From Pirellula sp. (GTDB lineage Bacteria > Planctomycetota > Planctomycetia > Pirellulales > Pirellulaceae), in the NCBI GenBank assembly GCA_021300155.1, contig JAJTID010000004.1, forward strand, positions 38,760 through 102,759: a DNA stretch of 64,000 nt, given 5' to 3'. The position numbers and the translations under genes are program-made. Of the stretch, positions 33,956 to 41,658 are shown in pieces. Position 1 is the stretch's first letter; every line of letters starts with the position of its first letter. The notes under the pieces were generated by a model, which made no database searches, was not told where the DNA came from, and saw nothing but the letters and a program-made list of their open reading frames with translations.

Positions 33956-34156
33956 TTAAGGGGCTTCGTACAGAACAATAACAAAAAGATCCGATTGACT
34001 AAAGGAGCCTTGCATGGATGCTTTCCCTGGCTGAGGTGCTATATTGCCCTGAACAGAAATGATCTTCACTTTTTCCGTGACGATCCATTTGTTAATCTGT
34101 GCTTCTAGATCGTTGATTTCGTTGTCGACACTCTTGAACAGTTTGACTTTTTGCAT
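33956..34156 (-). CDS. Small conserved hypothetical protein
   Basis: 66 residues starting [23 protein letters not shown]-rich Shine-Dalgarno (CGAAGGGGTGGGA) directly precedes ATG 34156 on the minus strand. The sequence has a short helix followed by [15 protein letters not shown] and FVIVLYEAP, two beta strands, in an alpha-beta arrangement. I recall similar small proteins from other bacteria but know no function. Only 25 bases separate its start codon from that of the divergent UxaA-family gene. A longer frame to 34309 runs over that gene and lacks support. Confidence 0.7.
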   Translation of the reverse strand: MQKVKLFKSVDNEINDLEAQINKWIVTEKVKIISVQGNIAPQPGKASMQGSFSQSDLFVIVLYEAP

Positions 34157-34181
34157 TCCCACCCCTTCGAAAACGAGAACG

Positions 34182-35747
34182 ATGGAACTCAAATCCAAAG
34201 CTTGGATCCGCCTCCACTCCAACGACAATTGTATCGTAGCGCTGCGATCTTTGTCGCCAGGTGAATCGGTCTCTGACGCTGATTTCACAACGATTGTTCG
34301 GCAGCTCATCCCAGCCGGTCACAAAATGGCGATTGCCAACGTCGCTGCCGGTGCCTCAGTTCTCAAGTATGGATGGCCCATCGGAGTTGCATCCCAGCCG
34401 ATTGCTGCCGGCGAACACATCCATGACCACAACCTCAAATGTGAGCATACGTTGGACTACCAGGATCTCGCAACGGAGACTCCGGAACCTCTCGCTCCGA
34501 TCGAAGGTCGAACGTTCGAAGGCTATGTTCGCCCAAACGGTCGCGTTGGAACTCGCAACTACATTGGAATCATCTCTACGGTCAATTGTTCTGCGTCCGT
34601 TTCGCGTTACATCGCGAATCATTTCACTCCAGAGATTTTGGCAGCTTACCCCAACGTCGATGGAGTCGTCGCGTTCAAACACGAAAGCGGCTGCGGACTG
34701 GCGTATGAAGGTATCCGGCATCGGACCTTGAGTCGCGTGTTGGGCGGAATCGCAAAACATCCAAACATCGGGGCTTATCTTTTGATCGGCCTGGGCTGCG
34801 AACAAAACACCCTTGGGCATCTCATGAAAACGCAGCGATTAGTATCGTTGCGCATGCCAGGTGCGGCAATAGGAACGCAAGAAAGCGAAACTGAGATTCC
34901 TATCCTATCGATGCAAGATGTGGGTGGCACCACGGCAACCGTCCGCCGAGGTGTCGAGCTGGTAAAAGAGCTATTGCCGCGTGTCAATAGTTTTCAACGT
35001 ACGACCGTCCCGGCCAGCGAGATCATCCTCGCAACCAAATGTGGCGGGTCCGACGGTTATTCTGGTATTACCGCGAATCCTGCGTTGGGGATCGCTTCTG
35101 ATAAGATCGTCGCTTGCGGAGGTACCTCGATACTCTCTGAAACTACCGAGCTATACGGCGCAGAGCAACTCTTTACCAAGAGAGCGAACAATGAGAAGGT
35201 TGCTCAAGACCTATTGGCCAAAATGGAATGGTGGATGGACTACACGGCTCATTACGGAGAAGAGTTTGATAACAATCCCTCGCTCGGAAACAAAGCAGGT
35301 GGCCTGACAACCATCATCGAAAAATCGCTCGGTGCCGCGGCCAAGGGAGGGAGTAGCCCGCTTCAAGCGGTTTACGAATATGGTGATCGCGTCCAAACCA
35401 AGGGAATGGTGATCATGGATGCACCAGGCTTCGATCCGGTTTGTGTCACAGGCATGGTTGCCAGTGGAGCCAATGTAGTTGTGTTCACTACCGGCCGAGG
35501 GAGTTGCTTTGGATGCAAACCGGTTCCAAGCATCAAAGTTGCGACGAACAGTGCTTTGTTTGAGCGAATGCCAGACGATATGGATCTCAACATGGGTACA
35601 GTCTTGGAGGGAGAAAGCCTCCAAGACGCAGGAGATCGATTGTTTGAAGCGATTTTGGAAACAGCGAGCGGAAAGAAAACTAAAAGTGAGCTTTTAGGCT
35701 ACGGTGATGACGAATTCTGCCCATGGCCTATTGGACCAACTCTTTGA
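34182..35747 (+). CDS. UxaA-family altronate/galactarate dehydratase
   Basis: 521 residues. The N-terminal ~95 residues are the SAF domain of altronate dehydratase (WIRLHSNDNCIVAL, AGHKMAIANVAAG). The C-terminal domain has GYVRPNGRVGTRNYIGI, HESGCGLAYEG and LATKCGGSDGYSGITANPALG, with cysteines for Fe(II). Altronate dehydratase makes 2-keto-3-deoxygluconate from D-altronate in hexuronate breakdown; galactarate dehydratase is a close relative, so the substrate is a hexonate or hexarate. No other uronate genes lie beside it. ATG 34182 begins at the SAF domain; the longer upstream frame overlaps the small divergent gene. Confidence 0.88.
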   Translation: MELKSKAWIRLHSNDNCIVALRSLSPGESVSDADFTTIVRQLIPAGHKMAIANVAAGASVLKYGWPIGVASQPIAAGEHIHDHNLKCEHTLDYQDLATETPEPLAPIEGRTFEGYVRPNGRVGTRNYIGIISTVNCSASVSRYIANHFTPEILAAYPNVDGVVAFKHESGCGLAYEGIRHRTLSRVLGGIAKHPNIGAYLLIGLGCEQNTLGHLMKTQRLVSLRMPGAAIGTQESETEIPILSMQDVGGTTATVRRGVELVKELLPRVNSFQRTTVPASEIILATKCGGSDGYSGITANPALGIASDKIVACGGTSILSETTELYGAEQLFTKRANNEKVAQDLLAKMEWWMDYTAHYGEEFDNNPSLGNKAGGLTTIIEKSLGAAAKGGSSPLQAVYEYGDRVQTKGMVIMDAPGFDPVCVTGMVASGANVVVFTTGRGSCFGCKPVPSIKVATNSALFERMPDDMDLNMGTVLEGESLQDAGDRLFEAILETASGKKTKSELLGYGDDEFCPWPIGPTL

Positions 35748-35759
35748 AACTTAGCCGCC

Positions 35760-36917
35760 TTACGGAGCTGTGATCCATTCCAAGTTGAACCGCGCGCAAG
35801 CGATCGATTGGTCGGCTTCGTAGAAACAGAGTACTGTGCCATCCGGCAGGACTGCCAAGTCTGAGTAAGCACTGAGGCCAGCGTCGAGTGTCTTGTTCAC
35901 AGGCCAACTCTTGCCATCGTCGTGACTCAGTTTAATGGACAGATTGCGACGCTTGCCTCTGCCAGCTGGCTTTTCTTTTCCGCCCTTATCGAGTTCGAGA
36001 CTATGCGGATTCGAAAAAATCAACGTACCCGGCTTGGCGGGATGAGCCACGATGCTCGCCATGCAAATCGGCTCCCACAATTGCTCATGAAATACGGGGC
36101 GACTCCAGCCAGTAGCTCCGTCGGAACTATGGGATATCAATTTGCGATTGGCTTTGGATACACTCCGCGCGACCAACATAATTCGACCGTCGGACAGCTC
36201 GGTGAGCATCGTCTCGTTGGGATCACCAAACTCTCCTTCGTCAGGAAACGCAATGTCACCTGCCTTCCAAGTTTTGCCATGGTCATCGCTATAGATCGTG
36301 CCCGAGGCCGACGGTTTGTGATCTCCGGTGTCTCCGTAGGCTAACCAAATCGGAACGACCAAACGACCGCTCTTGATTTGAATTCCATGACCAGGTCCGG
36401 TTGCGATAACTTTCCAGTTGTATTTCTGACGAAAAGGTTCGAACGTAGCAGTAATCTCGACAGGATCGCTCCACGTAAGCCCATCGTCTGTACTACGCAT
36501 CGAAAAACAGCGAGCGTAGTTCACACAGTAAAGGAATTCGATAGCTCCCGTCTCACGATCGACGATTGCGACCGGATTATTCACGGTCTGTTCTCGTTCA
36601 CCACCTGCTGCCTTGCGTGGATTCCCTTCGATGCGATCTGCGCGATGCGCAATGTTCTGCGATGGTAGCCAAGTCAAACCACCATCGATAGAGCGTCGCA
36701 AGTGAACTTCAATCTCGCCCCAATCGGAACTGTTGTTCTTTCGCGCTTCGCAATACGCAAGCACCGTTCCTTTCGGAGTTACAACTATGCCGGGAATTCT
36801 ATAACGAGCAATACCGTTCATGCCCGGTGGAAAAACATCGATCGTTTCCAGTTTTGGTTCGGCGCCCCAAACACAAACGGTCAAAAACATGGTTACCAAT
36901 AGCAATATTGTTCGCAC
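35760..36917 (-). CDS. Exported exo-alpha-sialidase
   Basis: 385 residues, start GTG 36917, with signal peptide (hydrophobic ~3-18). The arginine-triad motif appears as YRIPGIVV, and four Asp boxes (S-x-D-x-G-x-T/S-W) mark the six-bladed propeller: SIDGGLTW, STDDGLTW, SDDHGKTW and SHDDGKSW. NSSDWGEIEVHLRRS contains the acid/base aspartate region. It should release sialic acids from glycans outside the cytoplasm. It lies ~100 bases downstream of the NanM-like Kelch gene on the same strand, suggesting joint use of sialic acid. No nanA or sialic-acid transporter gene is in the window. Confidence 0.88.
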   Translation of the reverse strand: MRTILLLVTMFLTVCVWGAEPKLETIDVFPPGMNGIARYRIPGIVVTPKGTVLAYCEARKNNSSDWGEIEVHLRRSIDGGLTWLPSQNIAHRADRIEGNPRKAAGGEREQTVNNPVAIVDRETGAIEFLYCVNYARCFSMRSTDDGLTWSDPVEITATFEPFRQKYNWKVIATGPGHGIQIKSGRLVVPIWLAYGDTGDHKPSASGTIYSDDHGKTWKAGDIAFPDEGEFGDPNETMLTELSDGRIMLVARSVSKANRKLISHSSDGATGWSRPVFHEQLWEPICMASIVAHPAKPGTLIFSNPHSLELDKGGKEKPAGRGKRRNLSIKLSHDDGKSWPVNKTLDAGLSAYSDLAVLPDGTVLCFYEADQSIACARFNLEWITAP

Positions 36918-37000
36918 AGTAGATTGTTCCTAAATACTCGGAGGGATTACAAAGAGGGGAAGCGTGAAAGATGAACTCATCGTGTCAGGAGAGTTAGTAA

Positions 37001-37033
37001 GCTACTTCGATAATCGTTAGCTACTTCGATAAT
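37001..37033. repeat. Direct repeat of the 3' end of the NanM-like gene
   Basis: GCTACTTCGATAAT occurs at 37001-37014 and again at 37020-37033, a 19-base period. The second copy contains the last codons and stop of the Kelch gene (minus strand); the first lies just beyond the stop. It looks like a small tandem duplication. Confidence 0.7.
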
Positions 37034-38097
37034 TGAAGCGACCAAACGGAAGGAGAACGTTTTCCTGGTCGGATTTCACCGGTCGGAATAATCCAGCGAT
37101 TTTGCCAACCAACAATGCTTGTTGTCACATGCCCCACCGGCATTTCACCTACGTTTTGCCAACGATCCGAAACAATATCATACTCGAGAATCGTCTTAGG
37201 GAATCCAGGATGCTTTTCGGGAGGTTGAAAATCGATGAGTGTGCCGTCGTCTCCGCCAATGACAAGAAATTTTGATTCGCTATAGGCAGGTGCCGGAGTT
37301 GGTGCCGCCACTGCCGACCTCGGTAGATCTGCGATTCTTTTCCATCCTCGTTTAGGTTCGTAACGATAGGCATCACGCAGATATTCGCGAATGGCTTTCC
37401 CATCGGCTCCCGCCTTGAGATTCGTGCCACTACAAAGAAAAAACGAACCGTCTTGCACTGCAGCTACCGACAACATTCGAGCAGATCCCGGCCATGGCTC
37501 CAACTCTTGCCACTGTGCTTGCGGATCGGACAGATCGAGCGACCAGAATGTCTTTAGTGTTTCAGTTGCTGTAGGTGATTCGAGTCCACCAGCCACATAG
37601 ATTGTGTTTGCTAACAAAGCACCGCATGCATTGGCGCAGGGCTTAGGTAATGATGGAAGCGTTGCTGCTTCGAGTTTCCCCTGTTGCCACTTCAGTCGAA
37701 AACAATCTTGGTAATGCCGGTTTGCATCACTCCCTCCGATGCAAACAATTCCATCGACTGTGGAGATCGACACGCCATACCCAAGCGGTCGAGGCAGCTT
37801 CCCAACCTCTCGCCAATTTCCCTCCAGTACATCGAGCAGGAACACACGGTCGTACCAGACTTTGGTTCCTCCTTCCCATGGCATATTCTTTGGAAAGTTC
37901 GCTCCTCCTGCGACCATCATTACTGAGTCGTCTGTACCGGCAAACGGCCCTGCAAATCCTTCATGGTCTGGCAGTGAGGGAAGCGCGCGCCACAACAAAG
38001 ACTCTTGGCCGTGAATCGAAGCAGCATTGATTTGCAATACAACAAACAACAGAAGACTTCGGCACACTATTCCCAAGCTCAACGATTGTAGATTCAT
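37021..38097 (-). CDS. NanM-like Kelch-repeat protein (putative N-acetylneuraminate epimerase), exported
   Basis: 358 residues with a signal peptide (hydrophobic ~8-25). Kelch blades are visible as repeated V-x-G-G motifs (VMMVAGGANFP, IVCIGGSD, IYVAGGLES, FLVIGGDDG). The segment GFAGPFAGTDDSVMMVAGG and PWEGGTKVWYDRVFLLD match NanM-type proteins, which speed the alpha-to-beta mutarotation of free N-acetylneuraminic acid in the periplasm. NanM-like proteins in planctomycetes and Bacteroidetes are sometimes of other function. The sialidase gene follows on the same strand, supporting the assignment. Confidence 0.78.
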   Translation of the reverse strand: MNLQSLSLGIVCRSLLLFVVLQINAASIHGQESLLWRALPSLPDHEGFAGPFAGTDDSVMMVAGGANFPKNMPWEGGTKVWYDRVFLLDVLEGNWREVGKLPRPLGYGVSISTVDGIVCIGGSDANRHYQDCFRLKWQQGKLEAATLPSLPKPCANACGALLANTIYVAGGLESPTATETLKTFWSLDLSDPQAQWQELEPWPGSARMLSVAAVQDGSFFLCSGTNLKAGADGKAIREYLRDAYRYEPKRGWKRIADLPRSAVAAPTPAPAYSESKFLVIGGDDGTLIDFQPPEKHPGFPKTILEYDIVSDRWQNVGEMPVGHVTTSIVGWQNRWIIPTGEIRPGKRSPSVWSLQLSK

Positions 38098-38512
38098 CGT
38101 TACTGCAGCTTTCCTTTTCGACCCACATAAAACGCCAAAGAATAGACTCTGCCATGGTTACAAATCGTAGTCAATCGAGGGTGCTTGACAGTCCGATCGA
38201 AATAGAGAATCCGAATGATGGAATGTACCAAGGCTACCGGCATCGTATGGGTTGGGTTGCCATCGCGTTCTGACAAACACGATCGAATTTCACATCCTCG
38301 AAATGGGATGGTACCATCGGTTTTAACGGATTTACGAATCGATTGCAAAGGCGATCGGCTCTAGAAACACCAATAATGGAGAGATCGCTGCCGTAAGGAG
38401 CCAAGAGCATCAAAAGAGGGGTGTCGCGATCGCTGAATCGCGAGATTTCGAACCGAATTCGAACGATCGAAATGTACCGCTACCGCGATCGAATTCTTTC
38501 GTTGCGCTTTAG
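38098..38512. other. Intergenic region with the lost 5' part of the Uma2 pseudogene
   Basis: About 415 bases with no intact gene. The Uma2 reading frame can be followed upstream of its TAG stop at 38510 for about 50 codons without a start codon, probably decayed coding sequence. There are several short TCGCGA and TTCGAA palindromes. Confidence 0.4.
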
Positions 38513-39088
38513 GAAAACGTCGCCTGGGAGACTTACGTCGCTCTTGCTGATCAACGCTCCGGAAGTGTCCCTCGCATGACGTATGACAATGGAGTGTTGG
38601 AAATGATGTCTCCAAAGCGAGAACATGAAAGCATCGGTTGTCTCATCGGTCGCATCGTTGAGACGTACTCGGAACTCATGGATATTGAAATCATCAGCGT
38701 CGCATCGGTAACCGTCAAGCGATCCGACTTGAGCAAAGCCTTTGAAGCGAATGAATCGTACTATATCACGCACGCAGCTCAGTTGTTGGGAAAGAAAGAA
38801 TTGGATTTTGAAGTCGATCCACCACCCAACTGAGTGATCGAAGTCGAGCTGACTTCCTCAGCGATCAAGAAAATGCAATTGTTTGCGGCCATGCATGTTT
38901 TGGAGGTCTGGAGGCACGACGGTGAGTCACTCCAAATGTATCGATTACTGGATGGGGCCTATCAAGGAATCGAATCAAGTCTGCAACTACCTGGATTGAC
39001 AGCGCAGCGAATCAACGAAACATTAGCACAACGCGGTAGTATTGGTGAAACGAAACTTATCCAAGGCTTCCGAAAGAGCATCGAGTAG
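38513..39088 (+). pseudogene. Uma2 family (DUF820) endonuclease-like gene, interrupted by stop codons
   Basis: The translation from 38513 reads ENVAWETYVALADQRSGSVPR, then MTYDNGVLEMMSPKREHE, then ESYYITHAAQLL and LDFEVDPPPN, matching the Uma2 fold. A TGA at 38831-38833 interrupts it exactly where the family has the DLVIEV core strand. In the same frame it resumes as VIEVELTSSAIKKMQ and LEVWRHDGESLQMYRL to 39088. A second in-frame stop, TAG at 38510-38512, lies just before ENVAWETY, and no normal start is found. Two separate nonsense changes make a pseudogene most likely; a 5' fragment could still be made from ATG 38576. Confidence 0.75.
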
Positions 39089-39344
39089 GCATTGAATGCT
39101 CAGTAATTGCTACGGCTCGAACTTTACTCCTATTGTTTGCGCACGCAAACGCGGATCGTGCGATTGAACCGTTAAGGGCCGGCCTTCGAGCGCTTCCATA
39201 CATCTGGCCATGGTTTCATCCTCTAGTCGCACCTGGATCACGGAGTCGTACGTCGACGGAATTCATTTCCAGTTCGCGATCATCGATGGGTTCGAAAACG
39301 CAAAGTGATGCGATTTTGGGCACCTTTTTGCGATCAACCATCCG

Positions 39345-40559
39345 CTATTCGTTGGCGGATGTCTTGGCTATCGACTCTTTCTTTTCCAATTGCTTGCCGA
39401 TGAATTCGCTCAATCCCTCGCCTCGCAATTGTCGGGATGTGCCGAGGATCTTGCCGGAGTCGCCATCGACTAATAGGACAAACGGGATTCCGGAAACGTC
39501 ATAGGTACGCGCTAACTCGACATCCCATGCTTTGCCTTCGTAAACTTGCGGCCAGGGTAGCTCTCGCGCCTCAAGGAACTTTCGAACTTTTTCTTCCTCT
39601 CCTTCACGATCCAAACTAATGCCCAGAATTTCAAAGCCCTTGTCGTGCCATTCTTCGTAAGCGACTTTCATGTTTGGGATCTCAGCAATGCATGGACCGC
39701 ACCAAGTGGCCCAGAAATCGAGCATCACGACCTTCCCAGCGAATGAACCAGGGAAAGAAACTTTTTCACCATCCATTTTTGTTGCCGTAAACTCAATGGC
39801 CGTCTTTCCAATTCTCAAATCGGGAGGCATTGGCGATTGTGGAAGCTCTTTCTCCGACTTCCCTACCAATAGCTTGCCATCGAGGACCCGGATCTCGTAC
39901 GTTGTTCCCGTGAAGTTGAAGGGCTCGCCAATCTTGGCGCGTTCCAATCGCGAACTGATGATGCCATTTCCATCGCGATCCAAAGCGAGTGATCCATTTT
40001 GCTTTGGAACTCCCGCTACGAAGGTACTGAACTCCTTGCCGTCCAGCTTGAACATGAACTCGTAACCAAAGTCCATATAGAACAGTACTGTGTCTTTGAG
40101 TTGAGCACGCTTCTCATCTTTCGGATCGAATCGATACAAACCAATCGCACCGAGATTTCCGTCGGGCAGCTTGAGCTCAGCTTTCCCGTTATATTGTGTC
40201 AATCCAGTCGCTTCGTTTTTTACACCTTTCCAATCGACGACAGGATCGTTGGTCAAGTCGCCGTCGCGGTTCGAATCGATAAAGAGAGTTGCTTCAGATT
40301 CTTCTGGTTCATTGAGCAGAAAGCCCCAGCTCTCACCTTCGATGGTGATCTTTCCATACTTCTTAGCCATCAAACCGTCTGGCTCTTTCTTGAACAGTTC
40401 CGCTTTCTCGTCCATGACAGCGCGAATCGGGCTATACCCGCCGGTCTTGGCTGTTACATCTTTTGGGATGAACTCTTGTTTTACTTCTTGAGAAATGGCA
40501 ACTGAGTTCCAACCTGCGGTCACAAGGGCCAAGCTTAATGAAAAACGAGACAGCGACAT
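39345..40559 (-). CDS. Exported TlpA-like thiol-disulfide oxidoreductase with EF-hand-like loops
   Basis: 404 residues with a signal peptide. The C-terminal ~150 residues are a thioredoxin fold with WCGPC in VVMLDFWATWCGPCIAEIP and the cis-proline in VSGIPFVLLVD, as in TlpA/ResA redoxins. The N-terminal ~240 residues are a beta-rich domain with two calcium-loop-like sequences, DSNRDGDLTND and DRDGNGIIS. It probably reduces disulfides in exported proteins. Such fusions are frequent in planctomycetes. The gene stands alone, with the Uma2 pseudogene on one side and a DUF1501 remnant on the other. Confidence 0.85.
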   Translation of the reverse strand: MSLSRFSLSLALVTAGWNSVAISQEVKQEFIPKDVTAKTGGYSPIRAVMDEKAELFKKEPDGLMAKKYGKITIEGESWGFLLNEPEESEATLFIDSNRDGDLTNDPVVDWKGVKNEATGLTQYNGKAELKLPDGNLGAIGLYRFDPKDEKRAQLKDTVLFYMDFGYEFMFKLDGKEFSTFVAGVPKQNGSLALDRDGNGIISSRLERAKIGEPFNFTGTTYEIRVLDGKLLVGKSEKELPQSPMPPDLRIGKTAIEFTATKMDGEKVSFPGSFAGKVVMLDFWATWCGPCIAEIPNMKVAYEEWHDKGFEILGISLDREGEEEKVRKFLEARELPWPQVYEGKAWDVELARTYDVSGIPFVLLVDGDSGKILGTSRQLRGEGLSEFIGKQLEKKESIAKTSANE

Positions 40560-40771
40560 TCTTTACTCTCCAAACAAATGACAAATAGCGAGAAGATGCA
40601 TGGCTGAATTGTAATGTGTTCCAGCTCTCAATGCGAATTTTGGGTTCAGGAATGAAAAACCACGCATATTTGCGTTCCTTTATGCAAAGAAACGGTCTTT
40701 GTCGTTATCAGGATGATTCAGGACAATTCTTCCATCAATCAAATGGAGTTGGGTGTCGTAGATTCGCGGGG

Positions 40772-40972
40772 ATGGGTTCTCGCAGACAGTTCCTCTATGC
40801 GGGTTGGCTCGGTAGGGCGGGGCGTCGATCGGAAACCTCTTCCAGTTGGAAGCGTTACGCAAAGACTAAGGCAAAGTCCGTAATTCAAATCTACCCTAAA
40901 GGTGGATTTGCTCACATGGATAGCTTTGATCCGAAGCCCGATACTTCGCCTGGGTATATCATCAAATCTTGA
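40772..40972 (+). pseudogene. 5' fragment of a DUF1501 gene
   Basis: 66 codons from ATG 40772, ending at a TGA. It starts MGSRRQFLYAGWLG, like the twin-arginine leader of DUF1501 proteins. It continues with AKSVIQIYPKGGFAHMDSFD and PKPD, the family's first beta-alpha motif, then breaks off after ~12 unrelated residues. Intact members have about 400-480 residues, so more than 80% is missing. The frame is open further upstream to 40616. No more of the gene follows in any frame before 41228. It is a relic of the gene type usually paired with DUF1549/1553. Confidence 0.72.
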
Positions 40973-41130
40973 GCGGATCAGCAGCCGGGATTAAACAGAC
41001 GCGTGGATATCAATAAAGGGAGAGAAGAACTCCATTTCCGGCGTATCGATAAATGATTCGATAGGAAGTTGTCAAAAGTAATTCTGCACCGAGTACCGAC
41101 TGGGTTCTCCAGCTTCGCTGGGCAAAAACG

Positions 41131-41162
41131 AAAACAGCCCACTTAGAAAAGTGAGCTGTTTT
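41131..41162 (-). terminator. Rho-independent terminator after the DUF3467 gene
   Basis: Arms AAAACAGCCCACTT (41131-41144) and AAGTGAGCTGTTTT (41149-41162) pair at 13 of 14 positions around an AGAA loop. Read on the minus strand, the stem ends in TTTT followed by CGTTTTT. It lies 66 bases beyond the DUF3467 stop codon, and could also work on the + strand. Confidence 0.75.
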
Positions 41163-41227
41163 GGATATGTTGTGATCAACAGAGAACGCTCGACAGAGCC
41201 TAACCGACTGGGCGCGTTCGGATAGCT

Positions 41228-41563
41228 CTACTGTTGAACGCGAAGTCGCTTTTGGATGTCGGTTTCCAAAACGCCGAAGACTGCTTCGTGACGCTGAATC
41301 GACATTTGAAGAGCAGCCAACAATCGCTTCGATGTGTAGAAGTTCATGATGATCCGTTGCTTGACAACGATTGGATCTTTTGGAACGCCAACGGGTTGTG
41401 GGTTCAATCCGAAATCGACGATGAGTTCTTCTGGGGAGCCTGTGACGCGGCAAAAGTTTGCATAACATGCAATCGCATCTTCATCTTTGACTTGCACTTG
41501 CACTGGCTGAGATTGTTGACGCTGAGCCTCTGCGGTTTCTGGGTTTTCTATTTCTGATGCCAT
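41228..41563 (-). CDS. DUF3467 domain protein
   Basis: 111 residues. Residues ~20-100 match DUF3467: a strand-turn start (ACYANFCRVTGSPEELIVDFG), LNPQPVGVPKDPIVVKQRII, and a helix SKRLLAALQMSIQRHEAVFG. The family is small, soluble and uncharacterised; the fold is a beta-rich dimer-like domain. Gene order puts it 95 bases downstream of the M50/HlyD fusion on the same strand, and a good terminator follows it, so it may be the last gene of the export operon. That link is an inference from position only. Confidence 0.82.
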   Translation of the reverse strand: MASEIENPETAEAQRQQSQPVQVQVKDEDAIACYANFCRVTGSPEELIVDFGLNPQPVGVPKDPIVVKQRIIMNFYTSKRLLAALQMSIQRHEAVFGVLETDIQKRLRVQQ

Positions 41564-41658
41564 ACTCTTCTCCTAAACAAACTGGGTTGGTGAAGCTCGC
41601 AGCCTCCCGATATCAAAGTGAATGTACCATGAATCCGGCGACATGCACGAGCGAGTTA

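Noticed and set aside
38400..38480. Cluster of TCGCGA/TTCGAA palindromes
   Set aside because: Short, self-complementary words are frequent in this DNA, and the region is better explained as decayed Uma2 coding sequence.
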